A program made the position numbers and the translations under genes. From contig NZ_BAAALH010000001.1 of assembly GCF_039528175.1 (NCBI RefSeq), forward strand, positions 558,001 through 622,000: 64,000 bases of DNA. Direction: 5' to 3'. The DNA comes from Citricoccus alkalitolerans. Lineage in GTDB: Bacteria; Actinomycetota; Actinomycetes; Actinomycetales; Micrococcaceae. The notes beneath the pieces are model-generated. The model saw only the letters and a program-made list of their open reading frames with translations, searched no databases and was not told the origin of the DNA. Each line of letters starts with the position of its first letter. Within the stretch, counting starts at the first letter, position 1. Below are positions 1-7,887 of the stretch, one piece after another.

Positions 1-189
1 CGGGGCGCTGGTGGATTCGGATATGACCCGATCCTGCAGCCGCACGGCATGCACGTCTCCGTGGCGGAACTTGATCCTGAGGTGAAGAACTCCATCAGCC
101 ACCGTGGCACGGCCTTCCGGCAGCTGCTCCCCGAACTGGTGCGGATGCTGGCAGGGCTAGATGATGACGTGTCCGGCGGAGGGCGCTGA
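1..189 (+). CDS. rdgB: RdgB/HAM1-type XTP/dITP pyrophosphatase, C-terminal 62 residues (5' cut by window edge)
   Basis: The reading frame is open from base 1 to the TGA at 187-189. The protein contains GGFGYDPI, a later AEL, and KNSISHRG, the signature of the Ham1/RdgB family, which hydrolyses non-canonical purine nucleoside triphosphates (XTP, dITP) to keep them out of DNA. Only the C-terminal third or so is present. Its stop overlaps the start of the next gene (TGATG at 187-191), so the two are probably translated in a coupled way. Confidence 0.9.
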   Translation, partial: RGAGGFGYDPILQPHGMHVSVAELDPEVKNSISHRGTAFRQLLPELVRMLAGLDDDVSGGGR

Positions 190-1424
190 TGGCGCTCGAC
201 TTCACGGCGCTGGACTTCGAGACGGCCAACGGCTTCCGCGGTTCGCCATGTTCCGTGGGACTCGTGCGGGTCCGCAACGGCCAGCCGGTGGAACGGGCGT
301 ATTGGTTGATGAGGCCGCCGGCAGGCTTCGACCGGTTCGATGCCCGGAACGTGGGGATCCATGGCATCACGGCGGCGCACGTGGCCAGCGCCCCGCGATT
401 CGCCGAGGTGTTCGGGGACATGGCGGACTTCATCGGGTCCGATCCTCTTGTGGCCCACAACGCGGGATTCGACCTCGGAGTCATCGAATCAGCTCTGGAG
501 GTCTCCGGCCGTGACATCCCGCGTTTTGACTATGCTTGCTCCCTGGTGATGGCGCGGCGCACCTATGAGCTGCCATCCTACGCACTACCCGTGGCCGCCG
601 TGGAGGCTGGGCATCCACTCGCGAACCACCACGATGCCCTCGCCGATGCTGAGGCCTGCGCCTGGATCATGATCGACGTGCTCGAGCGGCGGACGGCAGA
701 CCGGCAGCGGCCTGGACAGCAGGCCGGACAGCAGAGGGTTGGCGGACTGCTGGTGGAGAGGCACGTCTCGTCACCGGATCCGGTTGTTGCCGAGCGAATC
801 GCCGGCGGTGGAGAGTCCCGTCCACTGGGTACGACTGGCACGAATCGAGCTGTCCAATCGTCCACCGGGGCGTCCACCGGGCTGCTCGAAGCGGGACTGG
901 CCGAGATCCTGGCCCTCGATGGAGTGCGATTGCGACAGCTGGAGGCCCGCAGGGCCGGAACCAAGCCGGAGTCACGTGCCACCCGGCAGGCGCGCGGGCT
1001 CGGGCCCGTCTTCGATTCCACAGTGGTGCTGCCGCACGCTGAACGGATGCCTGACTTGATGCACTGGCCGGATGAGGGGATCAACCCCGAGCCTGCCGCT
1101 GACGCAGATCCTGCTCATCCGCTGTACGGACACACCGTGGTGTTCACGGGCAATCTGGGCATGCCTCGGCAGGAGGCCAAGACCAGGGCGGCCGCGTGGG
1201 GCGCGCGGACGGGCAGTCGGGTCAATGCGCAGACCACCATATTGGTCGTCGGAGATGGCTTCCGGGTTGAGGACCTCGGCACGGCAACGCGCGGCGGGGC
1301 GATCGGGCACCGCAAGACGCGGGACGCACTGGCCCGCCGTCAGCAGGGCCAACAGGTGGAACTCGTCTCTGAACCGGAGTTCCTGCAGATGCTGGACGGC
1401 AACTGGCCCGACGCCGCAGTATAG
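189..1424 (+). CDS. DnaQ-like DEDDh 3'-5' exonuclease with C-terminal BRCT domain
   Basis: 411 aa. An N-terminal DEDDh exonuclease domain (about residues 5-165) shows Exo I D9 and E11 in LDFET, Exo II D95 in HNAGFD and Exo III H148 and D153 in HHDALAD, so the two-metal catalytic set is intact. A low-complexity linker of about 130 residues follows. A BRCT domain (about 312-405) begins LYGHTVVFTG, as in NAD-dependent DNA ligase and the replication-factor BRCT class. The layout fits a DNA repair or proofreading exonuclease rather than the replicative epsilon subunit. The start overlaps the rdgB stop (TGATG), suggesting one transcript. The specific repair pathway is not known. Confidence 0.88.
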   Translation: MALDFTALDFETANGFRGSPCSVGLVRVRNGQPVERAYWLMRPPAGFDRFDARNVGIHGITAAHVASAPRFAEVFGDMADFIGSDPLVAHNAGFDLGVIESALEVSGRDIPRFDYACSLVMARRTYELPSYALPVAAVEAGHPLANHHDALADAEACAWIMIDVLERRTADRQRPGQQAGQQRVGGLLVERHVSSPDPVVAERIAGGGESRPLGTTGTNRAVQSSTGASTGLLEAGLAEILALDGVRLRQLEARRAGTKPESRATRQARGLGPVFDSTVVLPHAERMPDLMHWPDEGINPEPAADADPAHPLYGHTVVFTGNLGMPRQEAKTRAAAWGARTGSRVNAQTTILVVGDGFRVEDLGTATRGGAIGHRKTRDALARRQQGQQVELVSEPEFLQMLDGNWPDAAV

Positions 1425-1441
1425 GCAATCTGCCGGCCATG

Positions 1442-1494
1442 CAGCCCCGTTGCCACCAGCCCCGTTGCCACCAGCCCCGTTGTCACCAGCCCCG
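1442..1494. repeat. Tandem 15-bp direct repeat, three and a half copies
   Basis: The unit CAGCCCCGTTGCCAC occurs at 1442-1456, 1457-1471 and 1472-1486 (the last with one C-to-T change), followed by a partial unit at 1487-1494. It lies in the short gap between the stop of the exonuclease-BRCT gene and the convergent DUF222-HNH gene. No long dyad or T-run accompanies it, so it does not look like a terminator. Confidence 0.85.
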
Positions 1495-1555
1495 GAGTCC
1501 TGCGGCTGCTCAGCGCCGGTCACGCGCCCTGACTCATCGCTTCGGACCGATCCAT

Positions 1556-3373
1556 CTAGGCCCGCCAGTACCGGTTGCGCTGGGGCGTCCTGAACGGGTC
1601 CAGATAGAGTGCAGGGACGAACCAGGGGGCGCCGTCGTCTTCGATGCTGATGCTCCAAGAACCGCTGTGGACCGCGTGATGATGCCGGCTGCAGAGCAAC
1701 ACCCCGTTGTCCACGCTCGTCGCGCCGCCGTGGGTCCACCACTGAATGTGGTGAACCTCGCACCACGGCGCGGGCATCGTGCAGCCTGGTGACGCGCATC
1801 CGCCGTCGCGGGCCGTGATGGCCCGGCGGAGCCGATGGGGAAAGAGCCGTTGTGTGCGCCCCACGTCCAGGACCTGCCCAGCGCCGCCCATGACTACGGG
1901 CAAGATGTCTGCGTCACAGGCGAGGGTGCGGATGGTGCTGGGACTGATGGGGCCGGTGAACGCCGCCTCCGATCTGAAGGTGCCCACGTCGAGAGCGGTG
2001 ACGGGAAGGACATCAGCCTTGTCGGTTTCGAAACTCGGTGGGCGTGGAGGTCCTGTAGACGTGGACGCCGTCGAGGTTCTGTCCGGGGAAGCCTGGCCGC
2101 GTACGACCTGACCGATGAGTGTCTCGTAGTCGATGGTCACCATGACCAGAGGACGGTTCCCGCCGGACGACGGCAGGCCGTTGTCTTCGACCAATGCCAA
2201 TGCGCCCATGAGGGCAGAAGTCAGGCCGTCCAATTGGCGCTGGTGACGGGAGCGGCGGTCGACGGACACGACGCCAGCATCTGGCCAGAGCCCTGTTCCA
2301 ATCGAGAAATCCGGGACAGGTTCCTGCGTGGGCGACGTCGAGCTGTGGGTGGCCTCGCCACCGCCCTGAGCACCAGTGTTCTGCGCGCCAGCCTGGACTC
2401 TTTCGTCGTACATACCTTCTATCTGAGCGCGCGGATTGGTCGCGGCTCCGGCGATGGTGCTGAGGACCTCGTGCTGGAGGTCGTTCGCGGCGATCTTCCA
2501 CAGGTGGAAGCCCCGTCGTCTGCCTCGGTAGGAAAGCCCCTGCTGGACGGAGGGGACGGCGTCGGAAGGTTCTGCCCCATCCGGGTTGAGCGCGTGTTGC
2601 GCCCACTGACGCCAGCGGGCGCAGGCGTGGCGCATCAACTCCGGGTCCAGGACGGTGGCCTGGGCCGTCAGGGTCTCCTCGCCCCGGGACAGCCAATCCG
2701 CTGCCAAGGAGGGGTCCGCGCTGGCCGCCTCTGCATCCCTTCTCGTCTGGTCCAGGGTCGTGGAGATCAGGTCGAGAGTGCACGGGTCGAGATGCCCTCG
2801 CAGGAAGGCCTCTGCCAGGACGGGGTAGGCGGCACTGCGCTGGTGGCCGCTGATCTCAGGTACTGGCGGCTGGACCCGCTGGGCACGATGGATGCGTTTG
2901 CGTGCCTCCGGCCGGGAGATCCGCAAGGTCTTCACCATCCAGTCCGGGGCATCCCGAAACGGCTTGGCCCCACCGGGAATGCCGAGCATCGGCTCCCGGA
3001 GGGAGCCCTCATCCATGGCCTGGGCGGCATGACCGGCCAATGACGTATGTACAGCAGTCAGAAGACGGCCCAGATCTTCAACCCTACGGTGGATGACGGG
3101 TAACGAACCGGACGCGAAGGTCTCTGGTGCTGCCACGAAGTCGCGTCCGTGGGGGGACTCTCCCGGGACAATCGGTGTGAGCGAGATCAGCCCCGACCAG
3201 TCTTGGTCAGGAGGTGGAGGGACCACGCGGTCGAAGGCATCGACCGTGGTGGGGCCGGAGAGCCGCTCGGCCAGTAGCTCCAAGGCGTGGCGAGCGACAT
3301 CAAGGACCTCCGGAGTGGCCCACTCGGCCAATTCGTCCAGGCCATGCGCGGGCGCCTTCTCTTCAGCTGTCAT
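1556..3373 (-). CDS. DUF222 (13E12 repeat) protein with C-terminal HNH nuclease domain
   Basis: 605 aa. The N-terminal two thirds match the actinobacterial DUF222/13E12-repeat family, with a hydrophilic linker around residues 330-375. The C-terminus carries an HNH motif: CASPGC, then CEVHHIQWW, an Asn in VDNGVLLC and a final SRHHHAVH. The metal-binding and catalytic residues (HH...N...H) are complete, so nuclease activity is plausible. ATG at 3373 is preceded by a GGAGGG Shine-Dalgarno 8 nt upstream. Many actinomycete genomes carry several copies of this family and its cellular role is unsettled (mobile-element-like or DNA-processing). It stands alone, convergent to the exonuclease gene. Confidence 0.9.
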   Translation of the reverse strand: MTAEEKAPAHGLDELAEWATPEVLDVARHALELLAERLSGPTTVDAFDRVVPPPPDQDWSGLISLTPIVPGESPHGRDFVAAPETFASGSLPVIHRRVEDLGRLLTAVHTSLAGHAAQAMDEGSLREPMLGIPGGAKPFRDAPDWMVKTLRISRPEARKRIHRAQRVQPPVPEISGHQRSAAYPVLAEAFLRGHLDPCTLDLISTTLDQTRRDAEAASADPSLAADWLSRGEETLTAQATVLDPELMRHACARWRQWAQHALNPDGAEPSDAVPSVQQGLSYRGRRRGFHLWKIAANDLQHEVLSTIAGAATNPRAQIEGMYDERVQAGAQNTGAQGGGEATHSSTSPTQEPVPDFSIGTGLWPDAGVVSVDRRSRHQRQLDGLTSALMGALALVEDNGLPSSGGNRPLVMVTIDYETLIGQVVRGQASPDRTSTASTSTGPPRPPSFETDKADVLPVTALDVGTFRSEAAFTGPISPSTIRTLACDADILPVVMGGAGQVLDVGRTQRLFPHRLRRAITARDGGCASPGCTMPAPWCEVHHIQWWTHGGATSVDNGVLLCSRHHHAVHSGSWSISIEDDGAPWFVPALYLDPFRTPQRNRYWRA

Positions 3374-3672
3374 GACTGCGCCCTCCTTCCGTCTGTCGTC
3401 GCCCTAGCGCAGCCTTGGCGGCCCTGGGGACCCTGGCGGTCCTATTGGCCTGTCCGATGTGAACGCCACCTTCGAGCCTCCGACCCTTCGTGCTAGTACA
3501 TATATTCGATCACGGGCAAGGGACGAGATAAGCACTCTCCACCGGAATGTGGACGGCTGAGGGAAAAACCCATGGTGTGAAGTACTGCGTCGGACGAAGC
3601 AGACGAAGCGGACGCAGTGGGTGGTGATGATAGTGAGAACAGTGAAATCAGGACTCAGGACCCCGCAGCGGC
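3374..3672. other. Intergenic gap (299 bp) with no recognised gene
   Basis: This gap separates the start of the DUF222-HNH gene from the end of the LysR gene. It holds the HNH Shine-Dalgarno and presumably its promoter; an AT-rich patch (about 3494-3510) is the only compositional break. A short GACGAAGCAGACGAAGCGGACG stretch is locally repetitive in triplets of codon-like phase, but no start or ribosome site accompanies it. No RNA gene or strong hairpin is seen. Confidence 0.5.
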
Positions 3673-4620
3673 TCAGGACTCCGCAGCGGGCTCGGATGAG
3701 ACCGGGGCTGAACCCATCGCCAGTCCCTTCTCGGCCGCGGCCGTGCGGATCGCGTTGATGACGAGTTCAAGCGATGGACGGCGTGTGGGGGAGGCCCGAT
3801 AGGCGATGGAGACCGTCCTCATCACCGGTTCCTCCAAGGCGATGATGTCCACTCCGTCTGGGATCAGCTCCAGCGCGAGATCGGACACCAGTGTCACCCC
3901 GAGCCCGCCTGCGGCCATGGCCAGGGCTGTCGGCTGTTCGGCGACCGTGTGGACGATCCTCGGGTCGAAGCCCTTCTGACGGCAGGCGATGCGGACCGCA
4001 AGGCCGAAGTGGTCGCTCTCCCGGGCCAGAATCCACGGATAGTCGGCCAGCTGCGCCAGCCGCACCGTCCCGGAGGGGATCATCCCGGCGGGCACGGCGG
4101 CGTGGAGCCGCTCCACGGCGATGATCGTCCGGGTCAGGTTGGGTTCCCAGGCCACCGGCGTCACCGAGTAGTCGATGACGAAGGAGAAATCCAAGGTGCC
4201 GTCCTTGACCGCTCCCGCCGTCTGCTCGGGATCCAACTCCACGGTGCGGACCTCGATTCCGGGATACCGCACCGCCAGACTGGACAAGGCCTGCGGCACG
4301 AGACTGGACGCCACGGACGCCCAGACTCCCGCGGTGAGGCGCGCCGTCACCCCGTTCTGAGCCTGCTCCAGGGCCATTGTCGCCCGGTCCACTGAGCCGA
4401 GGATCTGCTCGGCATGCTCGGCGAGGACGAGCCCCAGATTGGTGAGCAGCAGCCGGCGACCGTGCCGCTCCACGAGCCGGGCGCCGACGTCGCGCTCCAG
4501 CTGGGCCAACTGCTGGGAGACGCCGGAAGGGCTGTAGTGCAGGGCGGCCGCCACGGCGGTCACGGTGCCGCGAAGATGCAACTCCCGCAGCATCCTCAGC
4601 CGACGCAACGACAACTCCAT
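3673..4620 (-). CDS. LysR-family transcriptional regulator
   Basis: 315 aa. The N-terminal winged helix-turn-helix (LRRLRMLRELH, then VTAVAAALHYSPSGVSQQLAQLE) is typical of LysR proteins. The rest matches the periplasmic-binding-like co-inducer domain. ATG at 4620 is chosen over the one at 4632 because TATGCT (containing the upstream ATG) sits 7 nt before it, like a -10 box of a leaderless mRNA. It is divergent from the Glu/Leu/Phe/Val dehydrogenase gene across 228 bp, the usual arrangement for a LysR protein and its target. It may control the following catabolic block (inference). The effector is unknown. Confidence 0.9.
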   Translation of the reverse strand: MELSLRRLRMLRELHLRGTVTAVAAALHYSPSGVSQQLAQLERDVGARLVERHGRRLLLTNLGLVLAEHAEQILGSVDRATMALEQAQNGVTARLTAGVWASVASSLVPQALSSLAVRYPGIEVRTVELDPEQTAGAVKDGTLDFSFVIDYSVTPVAWEPNLTRTIIAVERLHAAVPAGMIPSGTVRLAQLADYPWILARESDHFGLAVRIACRQKGFDPRIVHTVAEQPTALAMAAGGLGVTLVSDLALELIPDGVDIIALEEPVMRTVSIAYRASPTRRPSLELVINAIRTAAAEKGLAMGSAPVSSEPAAES

Positions 4621-4848
4621 GCGCGTCAGCATAGGGGTGGGCCTCTATCGCGGGGGATACCTTGTAGTCCCAGTACACGGCATCGTGCAGGAACCGGCGA
4701 TAGACGCCAACGGCAACCCCCTCCACGCTGGGAGTACGAGCCGGAGCCGATCCGGCTGGAACCGAATATTCACCGAAGCACGCACCGGAGCACACGCCGG
4801 GGGCGAACCGCTGCGGGACCGACCGTGAACTCGATGGAGGTGGCGGGC

Positions 4849-6165
4849 ATGACCCTGATCCAGAACCCTGATGGCAACCGCACGCACTACGGCACGAGTG
4901 GATCGGCACGCAGTACCCGGCCGGGAACCCTGCCCGGCATCAGGCCAGAGGCCCTGCCTGGGAACCCGCCGGGGGAGCCGTTCACGCGTCCAGACCCCTT
5001 CGACCGTCCACCGGAGCGGGAGATCGCATGGACCGATCCGGTCACCGGCTCCCGTGGATGGCTCATGGTGCACACCTTGGTCGGGGGCATGGCCACAGGA
5101 GGCACCCGCATGCGAGCCGGCTGCACCCGGGACGAAGTCGCCGACCTGGCACGCTGCATGGCCACCAAGACCGCGGCATTCGGTCTGCCCGTCGGCGGGG
5201 CCAAGGCAGGAATCGACTGCGATCCGCGGGATCCGGCCGCGCTAGGGGTCCTGGAGCGGTTTTTCGCGCACATGCGGCCATGGCTCGAGAACTCCTGGGT
5301 CACCGCCGAGGACCTCGGCGTCTCCCAGTCGGACCTCGACGCCGTCTTCACCCGGCTGGGATTGGACCAGTCCTTCCACGCCGCCATCCGGCGCTCGCCG
5401 GACCCGGCCACCACCCTGGACCGTGTTCGGGCAGGACTCGACACCGTGGACCGGGACGGCCTGCCGCTGGGGGACGTGATCGGTGGCTACGGGGTGGCTC
5501 AGGCCTGCCTGGGGACGGCGGCCGCCCTCGGCTGGGAACCCACGCGGACCACAGTGGCCATCCAGGGCATCGGCACCATGGGCGGCGGAGCCGCGTGGTA
5601 CCTGCACGAGGCAGGTGTCCCCGTGACCGCGATCGCTGACGCCGCCGGCACCCTGTTCTGCCCCCGCGGCCTGGACATTCCGGCCCTGCTGGCCGCCCGC
5701 GACCATTACGGTGAGATCGATCGGGCGACGGTACCGTCCGGCGTCGAACTCCTGCCGCGCGATGCCGTGCTCGCGGCGCCCGCGGACATCCTCGTCCCGG
5801 CGGCTGTCTCCTACGCGCTGGGAGTCGGGTCCGTGGCGGACGTCGCGGCCCGGGCCGTGGTCGAGGCGGCGAACTCACCCACGACGCCGGACGCGGAGGA
5901 ACGCCTGGCCGTGCGCGGGATCCCGGTGATCCCGGACTTCGTGGCCAACGCCGGTGCGGCGGCTTGGGCCTGGTGGTTGCTGCAGGGGCAGGTGGGCACG
6001 GATTTCGAGGACTCGTTCCGCCGCCTGCGGCAGGAGATGCAGGGCAAGGTGGCGTACATGCTCGCGGAATGGAGCGACGCCAGGGTGAGCCCTCGGCGCA
6101 GTGCCTGGGGATTCGCCAGCGCCAACGTGGAGGCGCTCGCTGGTCGCGAAATCACTATTCCCTAG
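4849..6165 (+). CDS. Glu/Leu/Phe/Val dehydrogenase family oxidoreductase
   Basis: 438 aa. It catalyses NAD(P)-dependent oxidative deamination, or the reverse amination, of an amino acid. The family motif GLPVGGAKAGID contains the substrate-binding and catalytic lysines. A Rossmann nucleotide-binding domain follows (VAIQGIGTMGGG). The frame is open far upstream, but ATG 4849 is chosen because GGAGG lies 8 nt before it; ATG 4834 is the alternative. An N-terminal extension of about 50 residues rich in Pro, Gly and Arg precedes the conserved domain. In context it could recycle 2-oxoglutarate for the class III aminotransferase nearby (inference). Amino-acid specificity cannot be read from the sequence with certainty. 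Confidence 0.85.
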   Translation: MTLIQNPDGNRTHYGTSGSARSTRPGTLPGIRPEALPGNPPGEPFTRPDPFDRPPEREIAWTDPVTGSRGWLMVHTLVGGMATGGTRMRAGCTRDEVADLARCMATKTAAFGLPVGGAKAGIDCDPRDPAALGVLERFFAHMRPWLENSWVTAEDLGVSQSDLDAVFTRLGLDQSFHAAIRRSPDPATTLDRVRAGLDTVDRDGLPLGDVIGGYGVAQACLGTAAALGWEPTRTTVAIQGIGTMGGGAAWYLHEAGVPVTAIADAAGTLFCPRGLDIPALLAARDHYGEIDRATVPSGVELLPRDAVLAAPADILVPAAVSYALGVGSVADVAARAVVEAANSPTTPDAEERLAVRGIPVIPDFVANAGAAAWAWWLLQGQVGTDFEDSFRRLRQEMQGKVAYMLAEWSDARVSPRRSAWGFASANVEALAGREITIP

Positions 6166-6180
6166 CCGTGCCGGGCGCCA

Positions 6181-6909
6181 CTACACCCGGGTGAACAGCT
6201 CGCCCAGCCGTTCAGAGGTCACTGACGAGCCAACCAGCCGGAGACCGTGCCAGATCGTGACCTGGTTGGCCGTGAGGACGGGCTTGCCCAACCGGTCCTC
6301 GATCGCCGTCAGCACGTCCAACGTGTGCATGGCCGTGTCCGGGATGAGCAAGGCCTCGGCGGCCGGATGGTCGTTCCGCAGGGCCAGTTCCAGGACCTGG
6401 GCGCCCTCCAGGGAGCCCACTTCCGCCGCCGTGTTGATCCCGGCGCTGCCCCGGGCCACCACCTCGATCCCCGAGGCCGTCAGGAAGTCGGTGAAGAGCG
6501 CCGCTACCGCCTCCGGATAGCTCGCTGCCACGGCTACTCGCTTCAGGTCGAGCGCGGTCACGGCTGCCACGAACGACTGTGACGTGCTCGCGGCCGGCAC
6601 CCCGGCCACCTCGGCCAGCTGGTCGGCCTGCCGAAGGACGCCCTCGTGACCGTAGACGAAGCTGCCGGACGTGCAGGCCCACATCACCGCGTCCACCGGT
6701 CCCACCGCCTCCGCCTCCACGGCCGCGAGCAGCTGCGAAACACCCTTCGCGAGCTTCTCCGGGCTGCCCAGATCGAGGAGTTCGGGGACCGCGTGGAGAT
6801 CCGTGCCGTAGATGTGCACGACCGGCAGGCGCACGCCGAGCCGGTTCGCCGCCGTCGGGTATTCGTCCTCGGCCGCGTGGTCCGGGTAGATGATGCCGAT
6901 GGTGGTCAT
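6181..6909 (-). CDS. Asp/Glu racemase superfamily protein (maleate isomerase/arylmalonate decarboxylase-like), second Cys replaced
   Basis: 242 aa. It has the fold-defining motifs of the maleate cis-trans isomerase/arylmalonate decarboxylase group: WACTSGSF with Cys79 and, near the end, RLGKPVLTANQVTIW. The second catalytic cysteine expected in the SCTN-type motif is replaced by Asp191 (IPDTAM), unlike the upstream paralogue. A single-Cys enzyme would not work as a standard two-base racemase, so decarboxylase, isomerase or lyase chemistry is possible. ATG 6909 overlaps the stop of the upstream gene (ATGA), so the two are translationally coupled. It converges on the dehydrogenase gene with 15 bp between stops. 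Confidence 0.82.
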   Translation of the reverse strand: MTTIGIIYPDHAAEDEYPTAANRLGVRLPVVHIYGTDLHAVPELLDLGSPEKLAKGVSQLLAAVEAEAVGPVDAVMWACTSGSFVYGHEGVLRQADQLAEVAGVPAASTSQSFVAAVTALDLKRVAVAASYPEAVAALFTDFLTASGIEVVARGSAGINTAAEVGSLEGAQVLELALRNDHPAAEALLIPDTAMHTLDVLTAIEDRLGKPVLTANQVTIWHGLRLVGSSVTSERLGELFTRV

Positions 6910-7664
6910 GAAGGTGACTCCTCTCGGAAGACGTCGGCCAACCAGCGGCCCGGGCCGACCATCGGCAGGCCCATGCGGCCGAGGCAGGCCCAGACGGTCA
7001 GCTGATTCGCGGTCAGGACGGGCTTGCCGAGCCGGCGTTCCAGCGGTTCGATGATGTCGTAGGTGGGCAGGTTGGTGCAGGAGACGAAGACGGCCTCGGA
7101 ATCGGGGGTGTCGGCCGCGAGAATGAGCTCGGCCACGGTACGGTAATTGACCCGCCAGATCCCGCCGCCCAGACCGAGGTAGTGGCACTGCGGAACGCTC
7201 ACCCCCAATTCGCAAAGGAAGGCGACCAGCCGGTCCGTCAGGTCGGCGTCATACGGGGTGATCACCGAGACCCGCCGTAGCCCCAGCGCCCGCACGGCCT
7301 CCGCCAGTGCGCCGGAGGTGGTGACGGCGTGGGGAGCTCCGGACTCCAGGATGGACCGGCGGAGTTCGCTTTCGTACCCGAGCCCGTGGATGAAGCTGCC
7401 GGAGGTGCACAGGTAGGCCACGACCTCCGGATCCACACCGAGCACGTCCCGGGTGGCTGACTGCACGTGCCGCTTCTCGGAGACGAGTTCGGCCATCTTC
7501 AGGCTGACGGGGACCGGCTCGAAGGGCGTCCGGGCGAGGTGGAGGCTGACGTCCAAGGGCGTCCACCGCCACAGCTCCCGCTCCAGGGCCAGGTCAAAGG
7601 GCGCGATCACGCCGATGCCACGCTGCGTCACGGGACCGTCGAAATCGATGTCTGACAGGTCCAC
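6906..7664 (-). CDS. Asp/Glu racemase superfamily protein (maleate isomerase-like), both Cys present
   Basis: 252 aa from GTG 7664. Both catalytic cysteines are present: Cys86 in LCTSGSF and Cys196 in VSCTNLP, followed by RLGKPVLTANQLTVW. Relatives include maleate cis-trans isomerase, hydantoin racemase and arylmalonate decarboxylase. An ATG at 7721 in the same frame lies inside a TATGAT box that looks like the -10 of this operon, so the transcript would start downstream of it. GTG 7664 has a GAGGGG site just upstream and gives the usual family length. First gene of a two-gene operon with the single-Cys paralogue. The substrate is unknown. Confidence 0.82.
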   Translation of the reverse strand: MDLSDIDFDGPVTQRGIGVIAPFDLALERELWRWTPLDVSLHLARTPFEPVPVSLKMAELVSEKRHVQSATRDVLGVDPEVVAYLCTSGSFIHGLGYESELRRSILESGAPHAVTTSGALAEAVRALGLRRVSVITPYDADLTDRLVAFLCELGVSVPQCHYLGLGGGIWRVNYRTVAELILAADTPDSEAVFVSCTNLPTYDIIEPLERRLGKPVLTANQLTVWACLGRMGLPMVGPGRWLADVFREESPS

Positions 7665-7716
7665 TGCCGCCCCTCGCCCTCTACTACGTCGATCTGCCGA
7701 GTTGGTGATGGGCTGA

Positions 7717-7722
7717 ATCATA
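7717..7722 (-). promoter_or_regulatory. Putative -10 box (TATGAT) of the racemase-like operon
   Basis: On the minus strand TATGAT sits about 53 nt upstream of the GTG at 7664. It overlaps the in-frame ATG at 7721, which argues against that ATG being the start. No clear TTGACA-like -35 is visible. Confidence 0.45.
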
Positions 7723-7887
7723 GGGGTGCCACCGTCGTGGCGACCATGGGCCGGTCACGACGTGTGGGCCCTTCCATCCGCGCAGATCAAACCCGCATAA
7801 TGCGGGGACGAGGGCCGCGGGCCGGAGCGTCCGCGAAGCCGTTCGCACGATGTCACCGAACACCATGTCGCCTACCGGGAGCTGCAG

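Noticed and set aside
1442..1494. CRISPR-like repeat
   Set aside because: The 15-bp units are directly adjacent with no spacers and no cas genes are near; it is a simple tandem repeat.
4414..4848. N-terminal extension of the Glu/Leu/Phe/Val dehydrogenase
   Set aside because: It overlaps the LysR gene, and ATG 4849 has a well-placed GGAGG.
7665..7721. Longer N-terminus for the two-Cys racemase-like protein (ATG 7721)
   Set aside because: That ATG is part of a TATGAT -10-like box and the added residues match no family sequence; GTG 7664 has a GAGGGG site.
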